DNA of 64,000 bases from Planosporangium sp963837285 (GTDB taxonomy: Bacteria > Actinomycetota > Actinomycetes > Mycobacteriales > Micromonosporaceae), in NCBI GenBank assembly GCA_963837285.1, contig CAWIMS010000003.1, positions 62,001 to 126,000 of the forward strand, written 5' to 3'. Positions within the stretch are counted from its first letter, which is position 1, and each line of letters starts with the position of its first letter. Both the position numbers and the translations under genes were made by a program. Under the pieces are notes generated by a model, which was not told the origin of the DNA, did not search any database, and saw only the letters and a list, made by a program, of their open reading frames with translations. This document shows positions 1 to 8,427 of the stretch, in pieces.

Positions 1-794
1 GAATCGGCCACCGGCCGCCAGAGGGAAACCGCCCGGGCGATCTCGCGGACCGTCGGCAGGAACGACTCGACCACCACGCTGCCCCGGTAGTCGACGGTCC
101 GTAGCGCCGCGACCACGTCCGGCCACGGGATGTGTCCACTGCCCGGCGTGCCCCGGTCGTTCTCCGACGCCTGGACATGGAAGAGGCGGGTCCCGGCCGC
201 GGCGATGGCGACCGGCAGGCTCTTCTCCTCGATGTTCATGTGGAACGTGTCGAGCAGCAGGCCAACGTTGTCGGCACCCACGTCGGCGCAGAGCCGCAGG
301 CCCTGCTCCACGGTGTTGACCAGGTCGGTCTCGAACCGGTTCAGCGGCTCGACGGCGAGCCGCACGCCCGCGTCCCGCGCGAGGTCGGCGATCCGAGTCA
401 GGCTGTCGACCGCGCGACCCCACTGGGCGGCCCGGGCCGGCGGGTCGAGCAGCCGGGCCTGCCCGGTCGGCGCGTACATCGGCCCGCTGACCAGCGGGCT
501 GCCGACCGCGGCGGCGAGATCGACGCAGCGGCGCAGGTAGTCCATGCCGGCCCGGCGGTGCCCGGCGTCCTCGTGCGAGATGTCCCGGTCCGGCCCGAAC
601 GCGCCACAGATCAGCACCGACAGCCCCTCGTCGGTCGCCGCCCTGGTGATCGCACCGGCGGTGAGCCGGCCAGGATCCTCGACGCACACCTCGACCTGGT
701 CGTACCCGAATGATCTGACCTTGCCGAACAGGCCCAGGTCGGCGTCGGAGAACGGGGACGCCAGTGCGAAGCTGCTCAGCCCGAGCGCGGTCAT
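1..794 (-). CDS. Sugar phosphate isomerase/epimerase (TIM barrel), 3' end outside window
   Basis: Member of the xylose-isomerase-like TIM-barrel superfamily, whose members isomerise or epimerise keto-sugars using a divalent metal. Reading from the ATG at 794 about 264 codons are present and the C-terminus runs off the window. EPLNRFETD near residue 150 and LLLDTFHMNIEE near residue 178 match the metal-binding Glu and Asp/His strands of the D-psicose/D-tagatose 3-epimerase group; FHVQASENDRGTPG near residue 203 is the next ligand loop. The BON gene starts divergently about 100 bp away. The family is confident; the sugar substrate is unknown. Confidence 0.85.
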   Translation of the reverse strand, partial: MTALGLSSFALASPFSDADLGLFGKVRSFGYDQVEVCVEDPGRLTAGAITRAATDEGLSVLICGAFGPDRDISHEDAGHRRAGMDYLRRCVDLAAAVGSPLVSGPMYAPTGQARLLDPPARAAQWGRAVDSLTRIADLARDAGVRLAVEPLNRFETDLVNTVEQGLRLCADVGADNVGLLLDTFHMNIEEKSLPVAIAAAGTRLFHVQASENDRGTPGSGHIPWPDVVAALRTVDYRGSVVVESFLPTVREIARAVSLWRPVAD

Positions 795-894
795 GCCGGT
801 GATCGTACCGACTGCCCAAGATCCACAAGGTGTGGCGGGTTTCAGGTATCCGCCGTGGGTAGGCCACCACCAGCGACTTGAGGAGGCAATCACG

Positions 895-1572
895 ATGACT
901 GCGCCGGCGCGGACGCGTACCGACGAGGACATCCAGCGCGACGTCCAGGAAGAGCTGCGCTGGGACGCCCGCCTGCAACCCAACGAGATCGGCGTCGTGG
1001 CCAGGGACGGCGTGGTGACGCTGACCGGTTGGGTGGACAGCTACCTGAAGAAGTGGGCGGCGGAACGGGCGGCGCACCGGGTGCGCGGCGTCGTGGTGGT
1101 CGCCAACGACATCGAGGTCCGGCTACCCACCGCCGTGGAGCGCACCGACACGGACGTCGCCGCGGCGGTGACCCGCGCGCTGGAGTGGGACGCCCAGGTG
1201 CCGATCGAGAAGCTCGATCTCACCGTGTCCAAGGGATGGGTGACCATCCACGGCGAGGTGGAGTGGGAGTACCAGCGGCGGGCCGCCGAACGGGTTGTCC
1301 GCAACATCTCGGGCGTCCGTGGCGTGACCAACCTGATCAGCGTCAAGCCACGCATCGAGCCGTCGCCGGACGAGCTGAAACGACGCATCGAGGCGGCGCT
1401 CGTCCGCAGCGCCGAGACCGACGCGGAGCGGATCACCGTCGAGGTGCAGCGCGGCCGCGTCGTGGTCAAGGGCCAGGTCCGGTCGTGGGCCGAGCACGAG
1501 GAGGCGGAACGGGTGGCCTGGTCGGCGCCGGGAGTGACCACTGTGGACAACCGTATCGTGGTCGAGCCCTGA
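895..1572 (+). CDS. Triple BON-domain protein
   Basis: 225-residue protein built of three BON domains at about residues 10-75, 85-150 and 158-225, each with the pattern of a short helix, a GxVxLxG turn and a GVxxVxNxI strand (VVTLTGWVD, WVTIHGEVE, RVVVKGQVR). BON domains bind membranes or lipids and are found in osmotic-stress proteins. There is no signal peptide or membrane helix, so the protein is probably cytoplasmic or peripheral. The ATG at 895 is chosen because GAGGAGG lies a few bases upstream. A DUF2267 gene follows in the same direction, a pairing common in actinomycete stress loci. The stress role is inference. Confidence 0.85.
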   Translation: MTAPARTRTDEDIQRDVQEELRWDARLQPNEIGVVARDGVVTLTGWVDSYLKKWAAERAAHRVRGVVVVANDIEVRLPTAVERTDTDVAAAVTRALEWDAQVPIEKLDLTVSKGWVTIHGEVEWEYQRRAAERVVRNISGVRGVTNLISVKPRIEPSPDELKRRIEAALVRSAETDAERITVEVQRGRVVVKGQVRSWAEHEEAERVAWSAPGVTTVDNRIVVEP

Positions 1573-1696
1573 CACCGGGCTGCCCGTTCGTGGCGCCCGC
1601 CCGCTCGCCGTGGGAGTCCATCGTGGACATCGATAGGCCGATCCGGAGATCCCAGGATGCGTTGCCCGACGCGCGGATCCGGGACGGCGGCTAGCC

Positions 1697-2461
1697 ATGG
1701 ACCGCACGGATTTCATCGAGATCGTCGCGCGGGCGATCAGCGGTGACCCGGACACCGCGGAACTCGGGGTACACGCCGTCCTCCAGACCCTCGGTGAGCG
1801 GTTCGGCGCCGACGGGAACCGGCAGCTCGTCACCGAACTGCCGCCGGAGCTGGGACCGTGGCTGTACACCGCCGGGCCGGCGCAACGGTTCGACGCCGAG
1901 GAGTTCGTGCGCCGCGTCGCGGAGCGCGAGGGGACCGATCCGGCGATCGCGGAACGGCACGTCCGGGCGGTCCTGATCGCGCTGTCCCGGGCGATGAGCG
2001 ACGACGAGTACCGCGACCTGAAAGGCGGGCTGTCCACAGACTACGCGCCGCTGCTGCCCAAGGGCGCCGACGTCGGTGCGGTGCCGGTCGAGGTGTTCCT
2101 GCGCCGGGTCGGTGATCAGGGCACCGCCCGGGACGCCACGGAGGCCGTCCTGGAGACGCTCGCGGAGCGGATCGCGGCCGGCGAGGCCGACGATCTGCTG
2201 AGCCGGCTGCCGGTCGCGCTGCACCCGCCCCTCAAGCACGGGCGGGACCACGCCGACCCGGCCTCGCGGCGCATGCACAGCGACGAGTTCCTGGCCCGTG
2301 TGGCGCGGCGGGCGCGGCTGACGCCCGACCAGGCCCGCGAGTACACCCGGGCGGTGTTCGCGGCGCTGCGCGAGGTGGTCCTGGATCCGGAGTTCTTCGA
2401 CGTGACCGTACAGCTTCCCGCCGACTACGGGACGCTGCTGGAGGCGCCGAGACGTTCCTGA
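1697..2461 (+). CDS. DUF2267 family protein
   Basis: 254-residue soluble helical protein with features of the DUF2267 family. Two or three repeats of about 65 residues are visible, each with a xF(I/V/L)xRVA..E helix, a conserved A(V/E)xAVLxxLxER-type helix and an LP..(L/Y) stretch ending in PLL (for example FIEIVARA, FVRRVAERE and FLARVARRA). The family has no established biochemical activity and often sits next to BON, Hsp20 and other stress genes, as here. The ATG at 1697 gives the full first repeat. A 124-bp spacer with no obvious coding content separates it from the BON gene. Confidence 0.8.
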   Translation: MDRTDFIEIVARAISGDPDTAELGVHAVLQTLGERFGADGNRQLVTELPPELGPWLYTAGPAQRFDAEEFVRRVAEREGTDPAIAERHVRAVLIALSRAMSDDEYRDLKGGLSTDYAPLLPKGADVGAVPVEVFLRRVGDQGTARDATEAVLETLAERIAAGEADDLLSRLPVALHPPLKHGRDHADPASRRMHSDEFLARVARRARLTPDQAREYTRAVFAALREVVLDPEFFDVTVQLPADYGTLLEAPRRS

Positions 2462-2492
2462 CGAGGTGCCCGGTCGGAGCCCCGTCCAAGCA

Positions 2493-2840
2493 TCAGGCGT
2501 CTTCGCGCTCCGGGTTCTCCAGACGGAAGAACCTGCTCTGCCGGCCGTCCGCGAGCTTGTCCTCGAAGAGAGCGTTGAGCTTGCGACGGTCGAGCGTCGC
2601 GAACCACTCGTCCCAGCTCACGACTCTGAGATTGGGGTTGTCGCCGTGCGGGGGAAAGTCGAAGGTGAGCACGCCGGGCGCGTCGCCGTGCTCGGTGCCC
2701 AGCACGGTGGCGGGCCGCGCGTCACGCGCCTGCGCCCAGCGCCGGATCACCTCGTGGCTGGTGGTGACCAGCGCCTGGCCGGGCTCGGCGGGTATCTCGT
2801 CCGGCGAGTTGACCACCCGGGCGTACCGCATGGACCGCAT
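2493..2840 (-). CDS. Conserved small actinobacterial protein, function unknown
   Basis: 115-residue protein without membrane segment. It has an alternating motif set that I recognise only as a conserved uncharacterised family: IRRWAQARDARPATVLGTE, then DFPPHGDNPNLRVVSWDEWFA and a C-terminal SRFFRLENPE. The WDEWF and FFRLE signatures argue that it is a real gene. An in-frame second ATG three codons downstream (at 2831) is an equally good start. It is transcribed away from the transketolase gene, sharing a 113-bp divergent intergenic region. No function is assigned. Confidence 0.7.
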   Translation of the reverse strand: MRSMRYARVVNSPDEIPAEPGQALVTTSHEVIRRWAQARDARPATVLGTEHGDAPGVLTFDFPPHGDNPNLRVVSWDEWFATLDRRKLNALFEDKLADGRQSRFFRLENPEREDA

Positions 2841-2953
2841 GGCGTGTCCCTACCCGGCGGTCCGGGCTGAAACGCGGGCGGTGACCCTGCTGTCGCTCGG
2901 CCGGCCGCACGCCATCGACGGTTGGGCGACTGTCTGCCGGGGTAGGCGTACAG

Positions 2954-4873
2954 GTGACTGCGACGGCGGAGGCGATCATGACTGTAATCCACCCCGGGAC
3001 GTCCGTTCTCGACGAGAGCCAGCTGGCTGAACTGCGCGATCTGGCCGCGCAGTTGCGCGTCGACTCGATTCGCAGCAGTACGGCGGTCGGCTCGGGCCAC
3101 CCGACGTCGAGCCTGTCCGCGGCCGACCTGCTCGCGGTGCTGATCTCCCGGCACCTGCGCTACGACTGGCGGGATCCCGAGGACCCGGCCAACGACCATC
3201 TCATTTTCTCGAAGGGTCACGCGTCGCCGTTGCTGTACTCGGTGTTCAAGGCCGTCGGCGTGCTCTCCGACGAGGAGCTGGTCACCCGGTACCGGCGGTT
3301 CGGCTCCCCGTTGCAGGGACATCCGACGCCGGTGCTGCCGTGGGTGGACGTGGCCACCGGTTCGCTCGGGCAGGGCCTCCCCGTCGGCGTGGGGATCGGG
3401 CTGGCCGGCCAGTACCTGGACAAGATGCCGTACCACGTGTGGGTGCTGTGCGGCGACAGCGAGATGGCCGAGGGCTCCATCTGGGAGGCGCTGGACCGGG
3501 GCGGCTTCTACGGCCTGCGCAACCTGACCCCGATCGTCGACGTCAACCGGCTGGGCCAACGCGGGCCGACCGAGCTGGAGTGGGACCTGGACGCGTACCG
3601 GCGCCGGGTCGAGGCGTTCGGCTGGCAGGCGATCCTGGTCGACGGCCACGACCTGCGCGCCATCGACGACGCGTTGGCCCGGGCGCGACAGGCGGACCGG
3701 CCGACCGCGCTGCTGGCGCGGACGATCAAGGGCAAGGGCGTGCCCGAGGTGGAGAACCAGAACGGCTGGCACGGCAAGCCACTGCCGGAGGACATGGCCG
3801 ACCGGGCCGTCGCCAGTCTTGGCGGGGTGCGGAATCTCCAGGTCAGCGGCCCGGCACCCGAGCCGACGGCCGCCGAGCCGGTCGCGTCGTCCGCCGGGCC
3901 CGGAGCCGCTGCCGGCCCGGTCGAACTGCCCCGCTACGACAAGGGAGACAAGGTCGCCACCCGCAAGGCGTACGGGGACGCGCTGGTCGCCCTCGGTGCC
4001 CGCCCCGGGGTGGTCGTCCTCGACGGCGAGGTCAGCAACTCCACCCACGCCGACGAGTTCGCCAAGGCATACCCCGACCGGTACTTCGAGATGTTCATCG
4101 CCGAGCAGCAGATGGTCGCCGCCGCGGTCGGGCTCCAGGTCCGCGGGTACCGGCCGTTCGCGTCGACCTTCGCGGCGTTCTTCTCCCGCGCCTACGACTT
4201 CGTCCGCATGTCGGCCATCTCGCGGGCGGACATCCGGCTGTCGGGCTCGCATGCCGGCGTCGAGATCGGCGCGGACGGCCCGTCCCAGATGGGCCTGGAG
4301 GACCTGGCCGCGATGCGGGCCGTCCACGGCTCGACCGTGCTGTACCCGAGCGACGCGGTGTCCTGCGCCGCCCTGGTGGCGCAGATGGCCGACCGGCCCG
4401 GGATCAGCTACATCCGCACCACCCGCGGCGGCTATCCGGTGCTGTACGACAACGACGAGAGCTTCCCGATCGGCGGCTGCAAGCGGCTGCGCGGGGGCGA
4501 CAGTGACGACGTGGTACTCATCGGCGCCGGGGTGACCCTGCACAACTGCCTGGCCGCGGCGGACCGGCTGATCGGGGAAGGGCTGCGGGTCGGCGTGATC
4601 GACCTGTACAGCGTGAAGCCGATCGACCGCCGGGCACTGATCGACGCCGCGCGGGCGGCCGATGGCCGGGTGATCATCGTGGAGGATCACTACCCCGAGG
4701 GCGGTCTCGGCGAGGCGGTGCTCGACGCGCTCGCCGGCGAGCCGCTCCGACCGGTCCACCTGGCGGTGCGCGGACTGCCGACGTCGGGTACCCCGGCCGA
4801 GCTGATGGACGCCGCGGGCATCGGCATGCCGGCGATCGTCGACGCTGCCCGGTCGATCGTGGGGCACGAGTGA
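2954..4873 (+). CDS. tkt: Transketolase (single-chain)
   Basis: 639-residue thiamine-diphosphate enzyme that transfers two-carbon ketol units in the non-oxidative pentose phosphate pathway. The N-terminal cofactor-binding half has FSKGHAS near residue 87 and a CGDSEMAEG...D.NR motif from about 165. An Ala/Pro-rich linker at about 290-325 joins it to the pyrimidine-binding domain, where AEQQM near residue 383 contains the conserved activating Glu. The C-terminal domain follows from about residue 500. The linker resembles a fusion of the two halves seen as split transketolases in archaea and some bacteria. GTG at 2954 is taken as the start; an ATG at 2978 is an alternative. No pentose-phosphate genes adjoin it. 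Confidence 0.92.
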   Translation: MTATAEAIMTVIHPGTSVLDESQLAELRDLAAQLRVDSIRSSTAVGSGHPTSSLSAADLLAVLISRHLRYDWRDPEDPANDHLIFSKGHASPLLYSVFKAVGVLSDEELVTRYRRFGSPLQGHPTPVLPWVDVATGSLGQGLPVGVGIGLAGQYLDKMPYHVWVLCGDSEMAEGSIWEALDRGGFYGLRNLTPIVDVNRLGQRGPTELEWDLDAYRRRVEAFGWQAILVDGHDLRAIDDALARARQADRPTALLARTIKGKGVPEVENQNGWHGKPLPEDMADRAVASLGGVRNLQVSGPAPEPTAAEPVASSAGPGAAAGPVELPRYDKGDKVATRKAYGDALVALGARPGVVVLDGEVSNSTHADEFAKAYPDRYFEMFIAEQQMVAAAVGLQVRGYRPFASTFAAFFSRAYDFVRMSAISRADIRLSGSHAGVEIGADGPSQMGLEDLAAMRAVHGSTVLYPSDAVSCAALVAQMADRPGISYIRTTRGGYPVLYDNDESFPIGGCKRLRGGDSDDVVLIGAGVTLHNCLAAADRLIGEGLRVGVIDLYSVKPIDRRALIDAARAADGRVIIVEDHYPEGGLGEAVLDALAGEPLRPVHLAVRGLPTSGTPAELMDAAGIGMPAIVDAARSIVGHE

Positions 4874-4966
4874 CCGCATCAGTCACGCGCTGAAACCGGG
4901 CGCGGCGTGCGCAAATCACCCTCGGCAGGTGATCCGGTCTCGTCGTCGCCGCCGGACAGTCGAGCC

Positions 4967-5245
4967 GTGAAGAAGGTCATGGAGATCGTGCCGGCCCCAC
5001 CCGGCTGGTACGCGCGCTGGCGGCTGACTCCCGAGGACACCCGTGCCTACCCGGTGACCGTCTGGGCCGTGGTCGAGGACGACGACACCCGACAGCGGTC
5101 GGTGGTCGGCGTCGACGCCGGCGGGCAGTGGCCCGGCCGGGACGACAACGAGCCCGGCTGGGACTTCCTCCGGTACATCTACGTGCCGGTCGACGGTGGA
5201 CAGCCCGACGACGTGTTCAACCCGGTGAAGACCCCGGCCGGGTAG
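4967..5245 (+). CDS. Small hypothetical protein
   Basis: About 92 residues, acidic, with no signal peptide or membrane helix. The sequence reads as a beta-rich fold (WYARWRLTPEDTRAYPVTVWAVVED, broken here by no low-complexity stretch). I do not recognise a family. GTG at 4967 or ATG at 4979 are possible starts, and neither has a strong ribosome-binding site. It lies just downstream of the transketolase gene, in the same direction. Existence is moderately supported by codon bias, function unknown. Confidence 0.5.
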   Translation: MKKVMEIVPAPPGWYARWRLTPEDTRAYPVTVWAVVEDDDTRQRSVVGVDAGGQWPGRDDNEPGWDFLRYIYVPVDGGQPDDVFNPVKTPAG

Positions 5246-5247
5246 GG

Positions 5248-5460
5248 TCATCCAGCAGTTTTGCCAGCCGCGTCGAGCGTGTCGAGGTTGTGCCGGATCC
5301 GGTTGAGCTGCCCGCTCAGGTCTGCCAGCACCGGATCGCCGTCGGCCGCCCGGGAGACGGCGCACAGGAGCATCTCCACCGCGGTCCGCGCCATCTCGAC
5401 GGTGCTGGCGAGCGTCTCGCCGCCCGCTGCGAGGGCGTCGTCGGGGTACCCGTCGGTCAT
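5248..5460 (-). CDS. Small helical protein, second gene of a coupled pair
   Basis: 70-residue acidic, mostly alpha-helical protein (ASTVEMARTAVEMLLCAV, then a LSGQLNRIRHNLDTLDAA heptad-like helix), so it may oligomerise. Its ATG at 5460 overlaps the stop codon of the upstream small ORF in an ATGA arrangement, which implies translational coupling. It is convergent with the small gene ending at 5245. The family is not recognised. Confidence 0.45.
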   Translation of the reverse strand: MTDGYPDDALAAGGETLASTVEMARTAVEMLLCAVSRAADGDPVLADLSGQLNRIRHNLDTLDAAGKTAG

Positions 5461-5624
5461 GGCAGCAACTCGGGTGGCGGGCACAGACGCGCGTCGGCGG
5501 GGTCGAGGGGGACCGCGGTCGCGCGGCCCATGCCCTCCATGACGTCCGCGACCAGATCCAACCGGGGCACGGCAACGCCCTCGATCGTGTTGTCGGCGTT
5601 GGTACGCCGTCGGCGCGCTGGCAT
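5457..5624 (-). CDS. Very small ORF, first gene of a coupled pair
   Basis: 55-residue ORF starting at ATG 5624 with a basic N-terminus (MPARRRRTNADNTIEGVAV) and a proline-rich end. Its TGA overlaps the ATG of the following 70-residue gene. It has no recognisable domain. Support comes from the ATGA overlap and GC-rich third positions only. Confidence 0.35.
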   Translation of the reverse strand: MPARRRRTNADNTIEGVAVPRLDLVADVMEGMGRATAVPLDPADARLCPPPELLP

Positions 5625-5657
5625 CGCGACCGCCTACCCGGTGCCGCGGTCAGGAAA

Positions 5658-5729
5658 CTCTCTCGCCGTGATCACGGAAGGTTCGGGTAGCCAGGGCTAC
5701 CCGAACCTTCCGTGATCACGGCGAGAGAG
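5658..5729. repeat. Perfect palindromic element E1
   Basis: 72-bp inverted repeat with two perfect 35-bp arms (5658-5692 and 5695-5729) and a 2-bp centre. The outer end reads CTCTCGCCGTGATCACGGA, close to the outer end of element E5 at 44.62 kb (CTCGCCGATCAAGGA) with a TG inserted. It lies immediately upstream of, and partly inside, a truncated LuxR-type coding sequence. There is no T-tract on either side, so it is not a classical intrinsic terminator. Confidence 0.85.
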
Positions 5730-5924
5730 CGCGAGGTGCTCACCCTGCTGGCCGGTGGGCTGAGCAACACCGAGTTGGCCGCCGCGCTCCAGCTCAGCGA
5801 GGCGACCATCAAGACCCACATCACCCGCATCCTGACCAAGCTCCAGCTCCGCGACCGGGTCCAGGCGGTCGTGGTCGCGTACGAGACCGGTCTCGTCACG
5901 CCCCACGCCCGCCAACCGGACTAG
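5712..5924 (+). pseudogene. LuxR/NarL-type HTH fragment, receiver domain missing
   Basis: 70 codons encode only the C-terminal LuxR helix-turn-helix: TAREREVLTLLAGGLSN, then LSEATIKTHITRIL and KLQLRDRVQAVV. Full NarL-type regulators have a receiver domain of about 120 residues upstream. Here the open frame starts inside the right arm of palindrome E1, with an in-frame TAG in the left arm, and no receiver sequence is visible before it. No ribosome-binding site precedes the GTG at 5712. Most likely a 5'-truncated remnant; a stand-alone HTH protein is possible. Confidence 0.65.
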
Positions 5925-5938
5925 CCGGCCCTACCCGC

Positions 5939-6778
5939 TCACGCGTCCCGTTTCTTGAACAGCAGCGCGGCGACGATGAGCAGAAGCGCGGTCCAGCCGG
6001 CGAACACGGCCAGCCCCTGCCACGGCGAGAGCAGGTCGTCGGGGAGCTGCCGCGGCTGCATGATCAGCTGGCCGGCGTTGGTCGGCATCCAGGCGTTGAT
6101 GTGATGGCCCCAGCTGTCCGGCAGCAGCCCGGTCAGGTTGGACACGATCAGCACCAGGCCGAGGACGGCGGTGATGGCGCCCGCCGTGTGCCGGAGGATG
6201 GCGCCGAACGCGAGCGAGAACAGGCCGAGCACCGCGATGTACAGGCCGGCGCCGATGACCGCCCGGGTCACCCCGGGATCGCTGAGGCTCACCGGGATGT
6301 GCGTGGCGATGATCTGCCGGCCGGTGAAGAACGCGGCGAAGCTCAACAGCTCGCCGACGCCCAGCATCAGCGCCGCGAACACCATCATCTTCGCGACGAG
6401 TACGGTCAGCCGCCGGGGCTGTGCCTGGAGGGTCGAGCGGATCATGCCGGTGGTGTATTCGGCCGAAATCACCATGACGCCGAGGACTGCCACCACGAGC
6501 TGGCCGACGAACACCGGCCGGACCAGGACGATCTCCAGCGGGTTGTGCAGCAGGTTGGCCCGCTCCGGCGGCTCGAACCGGTCCCAGCGGTGCATAGTGG
6601 CCCACGCGATGAGCGACATCAGGCCGATCGAGATACCGGCCATCGCCACCAGCGACCACATGGTGGATCGCACCGTGCGGATTTTCGTCCACTCGCTGCT
6701 GAGCGCACCGCCCAGCCCGGCCGGATGGGTGGCCGGAGGGAGGGGAGTGGTCAGTCTGGTCAGGGTTGCCGTCGTCAT
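5939..6778 (-). CDS. ABC-2 type transporter permease
   Basis: 279-residue integral membrane protein with six predicted helices: one after a soluble N-terminus (SLVAMAGISIGLMSLIAWA), then pairs at about 90-110, 135-160, 180-205, 210-230 and a C-terminal helix before KKRDA. The motif EYTTGMIRSTL in the second loop is typical of ABC-2 permeases. It starts 2 bp after the stop of the ATPase gene, so the two form a two-gene exporter operon. The substrate is unknown; relatives export drugs, peptides or lipids. Confidence 0.85.
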   Translation of the reverse strand: MTTATLTRLTTPLPPATHPAGLGGALSSEWTKIRTVRSTMWSLVAMAGISIGLMSLIAWATMHRWDRFEPPERANLLHNPLEIVLVRPVFVGQLVVAVLGVMVISAEYTTGMIRSTLQAQPRRLTVLVAKMMVFAALMLGVGELLSFAAFFTGRQIIATHIPVSLSDPGVTRAVIGAGLYIAVLGLFSLAFGAILRHTAGAITAVLGLVLIVSNLTGLLPDSWGHHINAWMPTNAGQLIMQPRQLPDDLLSPWQGLAVFAGWTALLLIVAALLFKKRDA

Positions 6779-6779
6779 G

Positions 6780-7706
6780 TCAGACCCCCTGTCCCGAGCC
6801 GACGGTTTCGGCGTGGAATTCGACGCTGTCCCGGGTCAGCTCCATGAACGCCTGCTCCAGGGACGCCTGCAGCGGCGACAGCTCGTGCAGCCGGATCCCG
6901 TTGTCGAAGGCCAGATCGCCGATGCGGTCCATGCCGAGGCCGGTGATGAGCAACCCGTCCCCGCCGTTGGGTACCGGCTGCGCCCCGGCGGTGGTGACCA
7001 ACTCGGCGAGCCGGGTGGCGTCCGGGGTGCGGACCCGGATGGCGCGCTCGGAGTTCTGGTCGATGAACTCGCGTACCGTGCAGTCGGCGATCAGCCGGCC
7101 GCGGCCGATGACGAGCAGATGGTCGGCGGTGTTCTCCATTTCGGACATCAGGTGGCTGGACACGAAGACGGTGCGGCCGTCGGTGGCGAGCGCCTTCATC
7201 AGGTTGCGGATCCAGAGGATGCCCTCCGGGTCGAGACCGTTGACCGGTTCGTCGAACATCAGCACCTTCGGGTCGCCGAGCAGCGCGCTGGCGATGCCGA
7301 GGCGCTGGCCCATGCCGAGCGAGAAACCCTTGGCTCGCTTGCGCGCCACGTCGCTCAACCCGACCAGTTCCAGCACCTCGCCGACGCGGCGCTTCGGCAG
7401 GTTGTTGCTTTGCGCCAGGCACAGCAGATGGTTGTACGCGGTGCGCCCGCCGTGGATCGCCTTGGCGTCCAGCAGCGCGCCGACCTCCCGCATCGGGTTG
7501 GCCAGCTCGACGAACGGTTTGCCGCCCACGGTGACGGTGCCGCTGGTGGGCGCGTCAAGGCCGAGGATCATCCGCATCGTGGTGGATTTCCCGGCGCCGT
7601 TCGGCCCCAGAAACCCGGTGACCTGACCGGGTTTGACGGAGAAACTCAGCCCGTCGACCGCCAGTCGGTCGCCGTAGCGTTTGGTGAGGCCGACAGCCTC
7701 GATCAT
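6780..7706 (-). CDS. ABC transporter ATP-binding protein
   Basis: 308-residue ATPase that energises the permease encoded just downstream. Walker A is GPNGAGKST (near residue 36), the signature loop is FSLGMGQR, Walker B is VLMFDEP followed by NGLDPEG, and the H-loop is VFVSSHL. A C-terminal extension of about 90 residues after the nucleotide-binding core is typical of the DrrA/CcmA-like exporter group. ATG at 7706 is chosen because the protein then opens with MIEAVGLTKRYG. The gene is divergent from the sigma-factor operon, with a 196-bp shared upstream region. Confidence 0.9.
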   Translation of the reverse strand: MIEAVGLTKRYGDRLAVDGLSFSVKPGQVTGFLGPNGAGKSTTMRMILGLDAPTSGTVTVGGKPFVELANPMREVGALLDAKAIHGGRTAYNHLLCLAQSNNLPKRRVGEVLELVGLSDVARKRAKGFSLGMGQRLGIASALLGDPKVLMFDEPVNGLDPEGILWIRNLMKALATDGRTVFVSSHLMSEMENTADHLLVIGRGRLIADCTVREFIDQNSERAIRVRTPDATRLAELVTTAGAQPVPNGGDGLLITGLGMDRIGDLAFDNGIRLHELSPLQASLEQAFMELTRDSVEFHAETVGSGQGV

Positions 7707-7902
7707 GACAGGTACCCCTTGGTTTGGCCTGCGAAGCGGTGACGACGGCGCGCTAGCGGCGACGCACCCGGGCACCTCGTCCCCCGCCGCCGGCTCTCCC
7801 GACCCGTCGCGGCCAGCTAACCAGCCCAACCTGAGAGCCAGCCAAGAGACCGGTGCCGGGCGGGTGTGAACCGGGTCGGGTCGTGGCGCAATAGAACCGG
7901 TG

Positions 7903-8427
7903 ATGGACGACGACGGTCTGCTCGGGATGCTGGCGCGCGGCGACGACGGGGCGCTGCGCGAGCTGTACGCCCGGCACGCCCGGTGGCTGGCCGTCCGGCT
8001 GCGCCAGGCGTTGCCCGTCGACGCGGTGGAGGACGTGCTCCAGGAGACGTTCGTCGCGGTGTGGCGGGGCGCCCGGCGGTACCGGCCGGATGGTCGCGCG
8101 GAGGCGTGGCTGTGGGGGATCGCGCGCCGGCAGGCCGCGCTGTGGGTGCGCCGGCACGGGTACCCGCATCCGCGGCCTCCGGAGTCGCCGGCGGAGCTGT
8201 CCACGGACCCGGACGAGGCGGAGGTGGCCGCTGTCCGCCTGGACCTGGCCGCCGCGCTGGCCGAACTCCGCCCGGACGACCGGGATCTGGTCCGGCTTCT
8301 CTATTTGGAGGACCGGCCGGTGGCCGAGGTGGCGGACCGGCTGCGGCTCGCGGAGGGCACCGTCAAGAGCCGGGCGTACCGGGTACGCCGGCTGCTCCGC
8401 GCGGCGCTGGGAGGGGGAGGGGCATGA
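7903..8427 (+). CDS. ECF-type RNA polymerase sigma factor
   Basis: 174-residue sigma-70 family factor. Region 2 spans about residues 15-80 (LYARHARWLAVRLRQ, DVLQETFVAVWR) and region 4 about 115-168, with the HTH at VAEVADRLRLAEGTVKSRAYR. A GTG one codon upstream is an alternative start. The gene overlaps the next by ATGA and heads a five-gene operon of membrane and ABC genes. No classical zinc-binding anti-sigma gene follows; the next protein is a membrane protein that could act as one, which is inference. Confidence 0.88.
   Translation: MDDDGLLGMLARGDDGALRELYARHARWLAVRLRQALPVDAVEDVLQETFVAVWRGARRYRPDGRAEAWLWGIARRQAALWVRRHGYPHPRPPESPAELSTDPDEAEVAAVRLDLAAALAELRPDDRDLVRLLYLEDRPVAEVADRLRLAEGTVKSRAYRVRRLLRAALGGGGA

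Noticed and set aside
2747..4879. 710-codon open frame antisense to transketolase
   Set aside because: It mirrors the transketolase gene; high GC at third positions keeps the opposite frame open. The composition (Arg/Gly/His/Gln-rich) and lack of motifs mark it as spurious.
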